Source: JBEKDJ01 sp050014415 | GTDB lineage: Bacteria; Desulfobacterota; BSN033; UBA1163 | Direction: 5' to 3' | Length of the DNA stretch: 13,504 nucleotides | NCBI GenBank assembly: GCA_050014415.1 | Contig: JBEKDJ010000115.1 | Coordinates: forward strand, 1-13,504 | Shown here: positions 1-7,185 of the stretch, piece by piece | How positions within the stretch are numbered: position 1 is the stretch's first letter | How the letters are laid out: every line of letters begins with the position of its first letter | The notes under the pieces: model-generated | The model's database searches: none | The model's input: only the letters and a program-made list of their open reading frames with translations | Told to the model about the DNA's origin: nothing | Translations under genes and position numbers: made by a program

Positions 1-561
1 TTGATAGGGTCCATAATTGTTGGAGCATCGGGTGATAAGGACAGGAAGCCCGTAGGTTTGATGATAGGCCCTGACCAGCAGATCCGCAGCCGCCTTGCTT
101 GCTGAATAGGGGCTATTGGGCGTAAGAGGCGTTTCTTCATCAAAGGCTCCCGTCTCTCCCAAGGAACCGTAGACTTCGTCGGTTGAGATGTGGAGGAAAC
201 GAATCCGTTGTTTGGGGAGGATCTTCCGCACTGCTTCCAGTAGGACAAAGGTTCCGAAGACGTTGGTCTTCATGAAGGCGCTGGGGTCTTCGATGGATCG
301 GTCCACATGGGATTCGGCGGCAAAGTTGACGATGACATCCACGCCCTTGAGGATCAATTCTTCCATTCGGGATGCTTCCGTAATGTCCGCTCGGATGAAA
401 TCGTAGCGGGGCGAATGAGAGAGATCTGAGAGGTTCTCCAAGTTTCCGGCGTAGGTCAATTTATCGACATTGACCACTGAGTCACTGGGATAGGATCCTA
501 AGAAATAACGGATGAAGTTACTCCCAATGAAGCCACAACCACCCGTCACCAATAGTTTCAT
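1..561 (-). CDS. rfbB: dTDP-glucose 4,6-dehydratase (RmlB/RfbB), C-terminal part beyond the left edge
   Basis: Converts dTDP-glucose to dTDP-4-keto-6-deoxyglucose with NAD+, the second step of dTDP-rhamnose and related dTDP-deoxysugar synthesis in the cytoplasm. The 187 visible residues begin MKLLVTGGCGFIGSN. They contain the Rossmann glycine motif TGGCGFIG (6-13), NFAAESHVDRS (79-89), the catalytic triplet Thr-Asp-Glu (127-129) in HISTDEVYG, and the SDR catalytic pair Tyr-x-x-x-Lys in YSASK (152-156). The last visible part is RCSNNYGPYQ, a strongly conserved stretch of this family. Full-length enzymes have about 330-350 residues, so roughly half is missing at the window edge, not by mutation. 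The ATG at 559-561 is favoured because the protein starts directly at the first beta strand. It is the last visible gene of the minus-strand dTDP-sugar cluster, 66 bases after the RmlC-like gene. The family assignment is secure; the final sugar made depends on genes outside. Confidence 0.95.
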   Translation of the reverse strand, partial: MKLLVTGGCGFIGSNFIRYFLGSYPSDSVVNVDKLTYAGNLENLSDLSHSPRYDFIRADITEASRMEELILKGVDVIVNFAAESHVDRSIEDPSAFMKTNVFGTFVLLEAVRKILPKQRIRFLHISTDEVYGSLGETGAFDEETPLTPNSPYSASKAAADLLVRAYHQTYGLPVLITRCSNNYGPYQ

Positions 562-627
562 CACTTAGTCCATTTCAGATTCAAGATTCCAGCTTTTTCA
601 ATCCGAAATCTGCCATTTCAATATGGT

Positions 628-1083
628 TTATCCATCTTTTCTCGACCAATCATAAGGAACATGGCCCCCATGGGGTGGGAGGCGATATTCGTCCGGTGCG
701 GTGTAGACATAAACCTCTGATGGGATGTTGATAATGATCGCCTCGTCTTCGCTGATGCATTTCCATCCATGATAGATCCCATTAGGCACTTGGACCAGCA
801 AAGGGTTGTGGATGCCGATGAAGAATTCTTGGATCTCTCCCTTTGTCGGAGAACCCTCCCGCGGATCGTAAAGAACCAGTTTGATCATTCCCTTGATGGC
901 AGCGATATGATCCACCTGAACCTTGTGATAGTGCCACGCCTTTACCACTTGGGGATAGGTTGTGGTAACATAGACCTGACCGAACTTCAGAAAGAAGTCA
1001 TCATCGGCCCGGAGGATCTCCATTACTCTTCCTCGTTCATCCGGAATCACGCGCAATCGTTTTGTCTTTACACCGTCCATCAT
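628..1083 (-). CDS. short RmlC-like cupin, dTDP-4-dehydrorhamnose 3,5-epimerase family
   Basis: A 151-residue cupin that most likely epimerises a dTDP-4-keto-6-deoxysugar, given its place between rmlA and rmlB. Visible family features are WHYH (50-53), where His51 aligns with the catalytic His of the RGLHY motif of RmlC; YDPR (72-75); GIYHGW (102-107), matching the GxAHGF motif; and YVYTAPDEY (125-133), which matches the region of the catalytic Tyr. Two family positions look changed: the Arg before the catalytic His motif is Lys48 and the following Gln is His53. It is also shorter than classical RmlC (about 180 residues), lacking most of the C-terminal extension. The frame stays open upstream to a TTG at 1107. 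I chose the ATG at 1081-1083 (ATG ATG) because a GGAAGGGG ribosome site lies just upstream. A strict rhamnose role is probable but not proven; a 3- or 5-specific epimerase or other dTDP-sugar isomerase is possible. Confidence 0.8.
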   Translation of the reverse strand: MMDGVKTKRLRVIPDERGRVMEILRADDDFFLKFGQVYVTTTYPQVVKAWHYHKVQVDHIAAIKGMIKLVLYDPREGSPTKGEIQEFFIGIHNPLLVQVPNGIYHGWKCISEDEAIIINIPSEVYVYTAPDEYRLPPHGGHVPYDWSRKDG

Positions 1084-1132
1084 GCCCCACCCCTTCCTCA
1101 ACTTCAAATATCAAAGCTCAAAGACTAAATGA

Positions 1133-1214
1133 AATCCAAATGATCAAATGTCAAGGTGAAAGAGAAGATTGGATTGAGGCATTTAGAATTTTGACATTGA
1201 TTGACATCTGGATT
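1133..1214. repeat. imperfect inverted repeat of ATGTCAA/TTGACAT type
   Basis: In the gap between rfbA and the RmlC-like gene, AATCCAAATG plus CAAATGTCAA (1133-1154) is nearly the reverse complement of TTGACATTGATTGACATC plus TGGATT (1191-1214). Together they bracket a 36-base centre. The arms are themselves built of short repeated ATGTCAA/TTGACAT words. It looks like a dispersed intergenic repeat and not a coding sequence. It lies inside the presumed dTDP-sugar transcript, where it could form a long imperfect RNA hairpin. Confidence 0.6.
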
Positions 1215-1236
1215 CTGAAATTTGGTCTTCTTTTTC

Positions 1237-1965
1237 TTAGAGTTTATTCGCTCCTGTCTGAGAGACCAGATCGTTTGCACGAAGCAGAGATTCAAAAGTC
1301 CCTGCATCGGTCCACCAGCCTTCCAAGATATCCCACGTCATCTTTCCCCTTTCGATATATCGATTGTTCACGTCGGTGATTTCCAACTCCCCTCGCTGAG
1401 AAGGTGTGAGGTCCTTGATCATATCGAAAACAGTCGCATCGTAGAGATAGATTCCGATCACCGCATATTTTGATTTTGGCTCTTCTGGCTTCTCTTCGAT
1501 TCGAACGACCTGGTCTCCTTTCAATTCCGGAACTCCAAATCGTCGAGGATCAGGGACCTCCTTCAGCAGGATCTTCGCTCCTTCTTTCTGCATCCGATAA
1601 GCCTCAACCGTCCTTCGGATATTCTTCTCGATGAGGTTGTCACCCAACACCACACAGATCTTCTTCCCTGCAGCAAAAAACTCAGCGAGGCCTAAAGCTT
1701 CCGCAATGCCACCTTCGCCCGCTTGATAGGTGTAGTTGATGTGTTTAAGGCCAAACTCCCTCCCATTTCCTAACAACCTCAGGAAGTCTCCAGCATTATT
1801 TCCACCCGTAACGATAAGGATGTCATCGATGCCCGCATTGATTAAGGTCTGGATGGGGTAATAGATCATCGGTTTATTATACACGGGAAGGAGGTGCTTA
1901 TTGGTCACCTTGGTCAACGGATACAGGCGAGTTCCCAACCCTCCCGCCAAAATAACCCCTTTCAT
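1237..1965 (-). CDS. rfbA: glucose-1-phosphate thymidylyltransferase, short form (RmlA/RfbA)
   Basis: Makes dTDP-glucose from dTTP and glucose-1-phosphate, the first step of dTDP-deoxysugar synthesis. The 242-residue protein starts MKGVILAGGLGTRLYPLT with the nucleotide-binding signature GGLGTRL (8-14). It then has KPMIYYP (31-37), the metal and nucleotide site LGDN (107-110), EEKP (157-160), EITD (195-198) and WWTDAGT (217-223). It lacks the roughly 45-residue C-terminal extension of the long RmlA form that holds part of the allosteric dTDP-rhamnose site. It therefore belongs to the short nucleotidyltransferase type, whose feedback control may differ. An excellent ribosome site, AAGGAGGAGA at 1971-1980, lies 5 bases before the ATG. 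The next gene downstream is the RmlC-like cupin after a 153-base repeat-bearing gap; lptD ends 190 bases upstream. Other sugar nucleotidyltransferases of similar length exist, but the rmlB neighbour supports the thymidylyl call. Confidence 0.92.
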   Translation of the reverse strand: MKGVILAGGLGTRLYPLTKVTNKHLLPVYNKPMIYYPIQTLINAGIDDILIVTGGNNAGDFLRLLGNGREFGLKHINYTYQAGEGGIAEALGLAEFFAAGKKICVVLGDNLIEKNIRRTVEAYRMQKEGAKILLKEVPDPRRFGVPELKGDQVVRIEEKPEEPKSKYAVIGIYLYDATVFDMIKDLTPSQRGELEITDVNNRYIERGKMTWDILEGWWTDAGTFESLLRANDLVSQTGANKL

Positions 1966-1969
1966 CCTG

Positions 1970-2129
1970 TTCTCCTCCTTTGAAAGAGCTTAAGGGGCCT
2001 CGTCCCACCTTTGGCAGGATCAAACCCCTAAATCCTTGATCCCGCCCCAAAGACGGGATCTGGCAGGGATTTGTTGGAAGCACACCCAACTGCCTTTTCA
2101 ATGCAGCGTTAGTGTGCATTCTCCTCCTT
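1970..2129. repeat. 11-bp direct repeats bracketing a 138-bp palindrome-bearing segment
   Basis: TTCTCCTCCTT occurs perfectly at 1970-1980 and again at 2119-2129. The copies flank a segment (1981-2118) that holds an inverted repeat GATCCCG (2038-2044) / CGGGATC (2054-2060) and further degenerate GGGA/TCCC arms. On the minus strand each copy reads AAGGAGGAGAA, a Shine-Dalgarno sequence; the left one serves rfbA. The layout could be a small repeat insertion with target duplication, or two unrelated ribosome-site-like motifs. The visible facts are the repeats and the palindrome; the insertion is inference. Confidence 0.55.
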
Positions 2130-2155
2130 ACAAGTCATCACAGGGAAAGCTTCAA

Positions 2156-4315
2156 CTACATGCCCATATAGGCTGATTTGTGCCCTACCGAGCCAATACC
2201 CAAGAGGTTGAAATAGACCTGAAACTTCAGCTCCCTCTTCTGGGTGCCATCTAGAGATCCGTTTACATCGTCCACCATCACACCGAACGTCCAGCACTGG
2301 GCCTGATATTCTGCCCCATAGATGTTCTCTACCAGTCGTTTCTCCAACAGATTATAGTAAGTTGCTCCATAAACGTAAAGGGGTTGGATCGTTCTCACGC
2401 GAGCCAGAAGATTGACCTGTTGGATATTGTCCCTGGTAAACCGATATTGGGCCACCACGGCATCATTCCTCTGGTCCCTCACATGGATAAGGGCATCCAA
2501 TGTCTCGAAATCACCTCGATAGGGGTTGAACTCTGCATCCCCTCGACCAGTAACGTAGGGACTGAAATTCCACCAGAGTTGGGCTTGGATATTTGAGAAT
2601 TTTCCTTCTTTTCCTTCGTTCACAACCTCGTTCACAAAAGGATCTCCAAGGCTATAGCTCTGAAAGATCTTCAACTTCGCATATTCATACGGACCGGACT
2701 CAATCCCTTCCTTATCGGGTTTTCCCACAAGACGCTGTGTGACGCCATAAGTAATCTGATTGGTAAAAGGAATTTTGTCTACCAGATCGAACTGGGGAAG
2801 ATCCTCTTGATTGACACGAGGGCTGTAGAGGTAACTGATTGTGGGCTCGATCGTGTGCATCCATTTGGCCACCCGAAAGAGACCAGATAATCTTGGAAAC
2901 TGCATCGCATCGTAGACGCGATAAAATTCGGCCGACACCTCCGCTCCTGCCTCGAGAGTCTCCCTCGACTTCCATCCATTAAATTGATGGGTCGGATCAT
3001 CACGCACCTGGTAAAAAGTTTCTCTCAGTCCAACATTCGATTCGAACTTCAACACATTGAAAAGCCTCATCGGATAGGAAAGCCTGGGAAAGAGATCGCC
3101 CCGATAGGCCTCAACACCCCTCTCACGCCAAAAGTTTGTGTACGAGGAGGAGAGGTCGTAGAAAAAAGGGGTTCTAAAAAGGGATTGGGGATGGGCGTAA
3201 AAACTGATCTGTGGAAGTTCCTGAACGGTTTCACCATTGGTGTTCTCCGTCAGATCGTTGAAAACCACACCCTCCGCCAGGAAGCTGAACTGATCCCAGT
3301 TCTTTCCTCCGAAGAGGACCGACCTCAACTCTCTGAGGCTTCTCGAATCGATCTTCGATCCCTCGGGAAGATCTTCGTCAAAATCTTGCGGGTAGAATCT
3401 GTCGCTCACATGATTGACGTCCCCTTTGAGGTAGAAATCATAGGGAAGCTTCTGCTCGTGCTGAATGAAGAAGGCATATCGATTCTTTCCGAATACTTGA
3501 TCATCAATAAAATAGAAATTAGCTTGCCCTTTGGTATCTCTTGCCAAGGCATACCGGTACTCCAATCCCTCTTTGAATCCCCTGTCTCCGTATCCGTCAA
3601 AATAGAGGGTTGCGTCCATATCCTTCGCAAAGGCCCAGAAAAAGGCCTCCTTAAATTCAAATCCATACGTGTTGGAATATTTCACCTCCGGAAGGAGGAA
3701 GCCTGTCTCTCTATCTGTTCCCACAGGGAAGATGGCATAAGGAAAATAAAGAACCGGAATATCCTCAAGATAGAACACAGGCCCTTTCGCAATGCCTTTC
3801 CCTTGGAGGGTCACTTCTAATTCCTTCACGGTAAATTTCCACGGCGGGCGTTCGACATCGCAAGTGGTAAAAGAACCTTCTTGAACTCGATAACGGTTCT
3901 CCCCCAATTTCTCCGCCTCCTTACCGGCGATATGAAAATTTTGATCTTTCAAAAAGAGCTTGGCCCGGTAAATCTTTCCCAATCGGCTTTCCAGGTTGAC
4001 CTCGAGGCGTTCACACTCGACAACATCTTCTCCCTCTCTTAACAAAACATTTTCCCACGCCACCAAGTCTTTGGTCGTCATCTTCAGCTGAGCATGATCT
4101 GCCTTGAGAGAGAAGTCTCCCCTCACCACCTCTACATGGCCATGGGCCTGGTAGGTTTGCGTATCCCGTTCGTAGATGAGCTGATCTGCCTCGATATCGA
4201 CGGGTCCTTCCCCTTTCATCACATTTACATCAGCCATCTTCGCATCGGACGCATGAGGATGGTAGATGATGAAGAAGACAAGAAGGCAGCCGAGTAAGAA
4301 TGGAGGGTATCTCAT
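2156..4315 (-). CDS. lptD: LPS-assembly outer-membrane protein LptD (OstA/Imp)
   Basis: Outer-membrane beta-barrel that, with lipoprotein LptE, inserts lipopolysaccharide in the outer leaflet. The 719 residues begin with a signal peptide (hydrophobic about 6-18, likely cleavage near the Ala-Ser-Asp-Ala at 22-25). A periplasmic OstA/LptA-like beta-jellyroll follows at about 38-140 (VDIEADQLIYERDTQTYQAHG). Next come the conserved SFTTCD at 148-153 and PVLYFPYAIFPVG at 187-199, then the LptD barrel to the end, rich in alternating aromatic strands. Mature cysteines are only Cys101, Cys152 and Cys674. Cys152 and Cys674 sit where the E. coli interdomain disulfide cysteines 173 and 725 lie, while the partner pair 31 and 724 has no obvious equivalent. 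The ATG overlaps the folC stop (ATGA, 4312-4315) with GAGGAGGG just upstream, so translation is probably coupled to folC. Length is close to that of family members. lptE is not in view. Confidence 0.93.
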   Translation of the reverse strand: MRYPPFLLGCLLVFFIIYHPHASDAKMADVNVMKGEGPVDIEADQLIYERDTQTYQAHGHVEVVRGDFSLKADHAQLKMTTKDLVAWENVLLREGEDVVECERLEVNLESRLGKIYRAKLFLKDQNFHIAGKEAEKLGENRYRVQEGSFTTCDVERPPWKFTVKELEVTLQGKGIAKGPVFYLEDIPVLYFPYAIFPVGTDRETGFLLPEVKYSNTYGFEFKEAFFWAFAKDMDATLYFDGYGDRGFKEGLEYRYALARDTKGQANFYFIDDQVFGKNRYAFFIQHEQKLPYDFYLKGDVNHVSDRFYPQDFDEDLPEGSKIDSRSLRELRSVLFGGKNWDQFSFLAEGVVFNDLTENTNGETVQELPQISFYAHPQSLFRTPFFYDLSSSYTNFWRERGVEAYRGDLFPRLSYPMRLFNVLKFESNVGLRETFYQVRDDPTHQFNGWKSRETLEAGAEVSAEFYRVYDAMQFPRLSGLFRVAKWMHTIEPTISYLYSPRVNQEDLPQFDLVDKIPFTNQITYGVTQRLVGKPDKEGIESGPYEYAKLKIFQSYSLGDPFVNEVVNEGKEGKFSNIQAQLWWNFSPYVTGRGDAEFNPYRGDFETLDALIHVRDQRNDAVVAQYRFTRDNIQQVNLLARVRTIQPLYVYGATYYNLLEKRLVENIYGAEYQAQCWTFGVMVDDVNGSLDGTQKRELKFQVYFNLLGIGSVGHKSAYMGM

Positions 4316-5604
4316 GTTCCCTCCTCGGGATAGAAATAGGCTCTGGCCTCTCCTACCGTATAGAGGGAACCGGTGATGCAGAGAAGATCTTCTTTCCTGG
4401 CCATGGAGAAGCCCTTCTCGATGGCCTCTTTCATATCTTCGATGACCATCGCCTTCTTCCCATTCTGCCCCAATGCCGCCTTGAGCAGGGCCGGAGGAGC
4501 CGCGCGCTCGATATGGGGTTTGGTGAGGATGATGTGGTCTGCCAGGGGAGCCAAGTGATGAAGAATGGACTTGATGTCTTTGTCCTTCATCACACCCATG
4601 AGAAGAATCAGGTGATGGTATTTGAATTCTTTTTCGAGAGATTGCTTCAAGACGAGGGCTCCGGCCGGATTGTGAGCCCCGTCAAGGACGACCTGAGGTG
4701 AGGAGCAAACCCTCTCCAACCTCCCTGGCCATTTCACCTCCCTCAGACCTTCCACCATTGCATCGATCGAAACAGGGTACCCCAGCTCATCCAAGACCTC
4801 TGTCGCCGCAAGAGCTGTCGTTGCGTTGATGATTTGATGGAACCCCATGAGGTTGAGATGAATATCCCATAGCTTTCGGTGTAGGCCTTCATAATTGAAG
4901 TTCCTATCTCCCATAGAGACATAACGGAATTGCTTGTCGAGGCGGAAGTAAGGAGAGCCCTTGTCCTGGCAGATCTTCGAAAAGAGTTGGAGCACCCGGG
5001 GTTGTGTAGCGGAGGTGATCAGAGGACGGCCCTTTTTGATGATCCCTGCCTTCTCGCCCGCAATTTTCAGAATCGTCCTTCCTAGATACTCTTCATGGTC
5101 TTTGGAGATGTTGGTGATGATAGAGAGCAATGGATCGACCACATTGGTCGAGTCAAGTCTTCCTCCCAACCCGACCTCCAGGATAGCCAAATCCACCACA
5201 GCCTGTTTGAAGTACAAAAGAGCCATGGCCGTCGTGAAATCGAAAAAGGTGAAAGGAAGGGTGATGCCTGAAGCCTCGATCCTCTGTCTCATCCATCCTG
5301 CCAACACCGCCACTTCTTCCTTCTCAATCTCCTTGCCGTTCACCTTGATTCGTTCAGTAAATCGGACGAGGTGCGGTGAAGTATACAGCCCCACTCGGTA
5401 GCCCTCTTTTTCTACGATTGAGGCCATCATCGCTGCCGTAGACCCCTTCCCGTTTGTCCCTCCAATATGGATCGCCTGGATCTCTCTCTGTGGATTCCCG
5501 ACGGCCTCCAAGATCCTCTCCACCTGTGCCAGTCCAAAGATCATCCCGAACTTATCGAGACCGTAAAGATAGTCCAGCGACGCCTGGTATGCTTTCTGCT
5601 CCAC
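4312..5604 (-). CDS. folC: bifunctional dihydrofolate synthase / folylpolyglutamate synthase FolC
   Basis: ATP-dependent ligase that adds glutamate to dihydropteroate and then to reduced folates in the cytoplasm (Mur ligase superfamily). Over 430 residues it shows the P-loop GTNGKGS (49-55), TSPHLVRFTERI (75-86), LEVGLGGRLDSTN (142-154), TNISKDHEEYLG (164-175), and EKAGIIK (184-190), whose Lys185 is the usual carbamylated lysine position. WPGRLE (292-297) and the C-terminal-domain motif DGAHNP (308-313) follow. Length is typical. The start is GTG at 5602-5604 with AAAGGAAAA about 10 bases upstream; the frame begins MEQKAYQASLDYLYGL, as expected for the family N-terminus. It is the first gene of the minus-strand block and its stop overlaps the lptD start. 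A possible promoter (TTGACA at 5810-5815) lies about 200 bases upstream, giving a long leader with two hairpins. Confidence 0.95.
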   Translation of the reverse strand: MEQKAYQASLDYLYGLDKFGMIFGLAQVERILEAVGNPQREIQAIHIGGTNGKGSTAAMMASIVEKEGYRVGLYTSPHLVRFTERIKVNGKEIEKEEVAVLAGWMRQRIEASGITLPFTFFDFTTAMALLYFKQAVVDLAILEVGLGGRLDSTNVVDPLLSIITNISKDHEEYLGRTILKIAGEKAGIIKKGRPLITSATQPRVLQLFSKICQDKGSPYFRLDKQFRYVSMGDRNFNYEGLHRKLWDIHLNLMGFHQIINATTALAATEVLDELGYPVSIDAMVEGLREVKWPGRLERVCSSPQVVLDGAHNPAGALVLKQSLEKEFKYHHLILLMGVMKDKDIKSILHHLAPLADHIILTKPHIERAAPPALLKAALGQNGKKAMVIEDMKEAIEKGFSMARKEDLLCITGSLYTVGEARAYFYPEEGT

Positions 5605-5901
5605 GGACGGGTTTTTCCTTTTGACGATCGGCCCTAAGCATCTCTAATCAGGCACCATCCCGACTCGTCGGGATGACTTGAGCGTTCAATCCCGCCAATG
5701 GCGGGACCGGGACCCTTTCCATTGGAAGAACACTGAGCTAAGGAGAGGGTTCTTCCCCATCCCCCGAAGGAGACAATAACCAAAAAAAGCTAACAAATAA
5801 AGAGGGAGATGTCAATCTATTCCATTGCTTGACTCCCCTCGCTTCTCACTTTTCCCGGCAAGGAGCCGTTTGAATCTCGTGCCACGGAATGGTATCCTAA
5901 G
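5605..5901. other. intergenic region between divergent folC and rlmD
   Basis: 297 bases without a credible gene. From left to right it holds two tight GC-rich hairpins (5656-5675 and 5690-5706), a purine/pyrimidine-biased stretch, and a minus-strand TTGACA at 5810-5815. That is followed at 17 bases by a poor -10 (TAGCTT, 5787-5792) that could serve folC. On the plus strand TTGAAT (5870-5875) and TATCCT (5893-5898), 17 bases apart, could serve rlmD, but the implied start point falls on the ATG. Both promoter calls are weak. Confidence 0.5.
5656..5706. repeat. pair of short palindromic (hairpin) repeats
   Basis: Two adjacent perfect hairpins: CATCCCGA-ctcg-TCGGGATG (5656-5675, 8-bp stem, 4-base loop) and TCCCGCC-aat-GGCGGGA (5690-5706, 7-bp stem, 3-base loop). 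They resemble the GATCCCG/CGGGATC element at 2038-2060, suggesting a small dispersed palindromic repeat family. In the folC leader they would form RNA hairpins. Neither is followed by a T-run in the folC direction, so an intrinsic terminator is not indicated. Confidence 0.7.
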
Positions 5902-7185
5902 ATGATGAATAAAAATGCTCAGGTCGAAATTGAGTCAATGGCCTTTAAAGGATACGGCGTGGCCAGGCCTGGTGGCAAGGTTCTCTTCGTCCCTCATACA
6001 ATGAGGGGAGATCGAGCATGGGTTGAAATCGTCGAAGAGAAGAAGAGCTACTCCTTTGGAAGGTTGCGCAAGCTCACCACACCATCCCCTTGGAGGATCG
6101 ATCCGCCATGCCCTTACTTCGGCAGATGCGGTGGCTGTCAGTGGCAAAGTATCGACTATTCGGCACAAGGGGAGTTGAAGAAAGAAATCCTGCAAGAGAT
6201 TCTCAAGAGATTGGGAGGACTGAAGGAAATCCCTCTCATCACGGTGCTGCCCTCTCTTGATCCATATGGCTATCGGGTGAGAGTCCAATTGAAGGTAAGA
6301 GAGAAGGGAATGGGTTATTATGAAGAAAGATCACATCACGTCGTTGACATCGATCATTGTTTAATCTCCCATCCTTTGGTCAATCAGATGATTTTGTCGT
6401 TGCGCAGGGAATTACTCTTCTTCCGGATGGAAGAGATAGGAATAAACGTCTCCCCAGACGAAGGCAAAGGGATCTTCATCCTCCACCCCCGCTCACTTCC
6501 TGGAGGGTGGGAAGATTTCTTGGAAGAGTTCATTAGAACTTGTTCCATCCATAAAGGCTGTGTCATTGCCAGAAGAAACGGGTTGACCCTTATCGGTGAC
6601 CCCTTCCTGAGTTTTGACATCCCTGGAAATCGATTTCGGGAAAGAAGAAGGTTGAGGCTTCGAACTTCCCCTCTGAGTTTCTTCCAGGTCAATCTCAGAC
6701 AGAATGAGAAATTGATTCGGACCGTGCTCGAATTCTCGGATGTGAAGAAAGATGAGAGAGTCCTCGATCTCTACGCTGGCATCGGGAACTTCACGCTCCC
6801 TTTAGCTACCCAAGCGAAAGAAGTGGTTGGGATTGAGGAGAGCGGGCCCGCAGTTGAAGATGGGCGTTTCAACATCGAAGAGAACGGAATCAAGAATTGT
6901 GACTTCCGTCAGGGGAGGGTAGAAGATCTATTGGACCATTGGGGGACGCCCAGACCCGATCTCATCGTGCTCGACCCTCCAAGGACGGGTTGTAAGAAGA
7001 TTACGAATCAGATCGCTGGTTTGAAACCCAGAAAAATCGTCTATATCTCCTGTGAGCCCACTACCTTTGCACGAGACCTTCGGCTCTTTTCAGAGAGAGG
7101 CTATCACCTCCAGAGGCTCACGCTGATCGATATGTTTCCTCAGACCTATCATATGGAGGTGGTTGGTTTGCTCCAACGAGGTTGA
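5902..7185 (+). CDS. rlmD: 23S rRNA (uracil-5)-methyltransferase, RlmD/RumA family
   Basis: SAM-dependent enzyme that makes 5-methyluridine in RNA (E. coli RlmD acts on U1939 of 23S rRNA). In its 427 residues the N-terminal TRAM-like RNA-binding domain covers about 5-60. A [4Fe-4S] cluster site is formed by Cys70, Cys76, Cys79 (CPYFGRCGGCQW) and Cys153 (DIDHC). FFQVN lies at 260-264, the SAM-binding motif VLDLYAGIGNF at 287-297, and VLDPPRTG at 356-363. The catalytic Cys384 is in YISCEPTTFARDL and the probable general base is Glu419 in YHMEVVGLL. All key residues are present. The start is ATG ATG at 5902 with no good ribosome site in front; the N-terminus fits the family. It is transcribed alone, divergent from folC and convergent with hisG. 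Related TrmA/RlmC or RlmD-like paralogs cannot be fully excluded, so the exact uridine target is inferred. Confidence 0.9.
   Translation: MMNKNAQVEIESMAFKGYGVARPGGKVLFVPHTMRGDRAWVEIVEEKKSYSFGRLRKLTTPSPWRIDPPCPYFGRCGGCQWQSIDYSAQGELKKEILQEILKRLGGLKEIPLITVLPSLDPYGYRVRVQLKVREKGMGYYEERSHHVVDIDHCLISHPLVNQMILSLRRELLFFRMEEIGINVSPDEGKGIFILHPRSLPGGWEDFLEEFIRTCSIHKGCVIARRNGLTLIGDPFLSFDIPGNRFRERRRLRLRTSPLSFFQVNLRQNEKLIRTVLEFSDVKKDERVLDLYAGIGNFTLPLATQAKEVVGIEESGPAVEDGRFNIEENGIKNCDFRQGRVEDLLDHWGTPRPDLIVLDPPRTGCKKITNQIAGLKPRKIVYISCEPTTFARDLRLFSERGYHLQRLTLIDMFPQTYHMEVVGLLQRG

Noticed and set aside
1191..1214. TTGACA words read as plus-strand -35 elements
   Set aside because: No -10 follows at suitable distance, there is no plus-strand gene nearby, and the words belong to the inverted repeat.
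1898..2119. 73-codon minus-strand frame with a very strong Shine-Dalgarno site before its ATG
   Set aside because: It reads through the palindromic repeats and into rfbA in another frame, with low-complexity Gly/Gln-rich sequence and no family match. The ribosome-site copy is better explained by the direct repeat.
2984..3820. 278-codon open frame on the plus strand opposite lptD
   Set aside because: It lies entirely antisense to the well-supported lptD coding region, has no ribosome site or recognisable domain, and its composition follows from the lptD codons.
4286..4315. LLGC near the LptD N-terminus as a lipobox
   Set aside because: The Cys is at residue 10 with the hydrophobic stretch continuing after it and a non-standard residue at -2. 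An ordinary cleaved signal peptide fits better, as expected for LptD.
5787..5815. Minus-strand promoter for folC (TTGACA, 17 bases, TAGCTT)
   Set aside because: The -35 is perfect but the -10 matches only three of six positions, so it is mentioned within the intergenic entry and not called as a feature.
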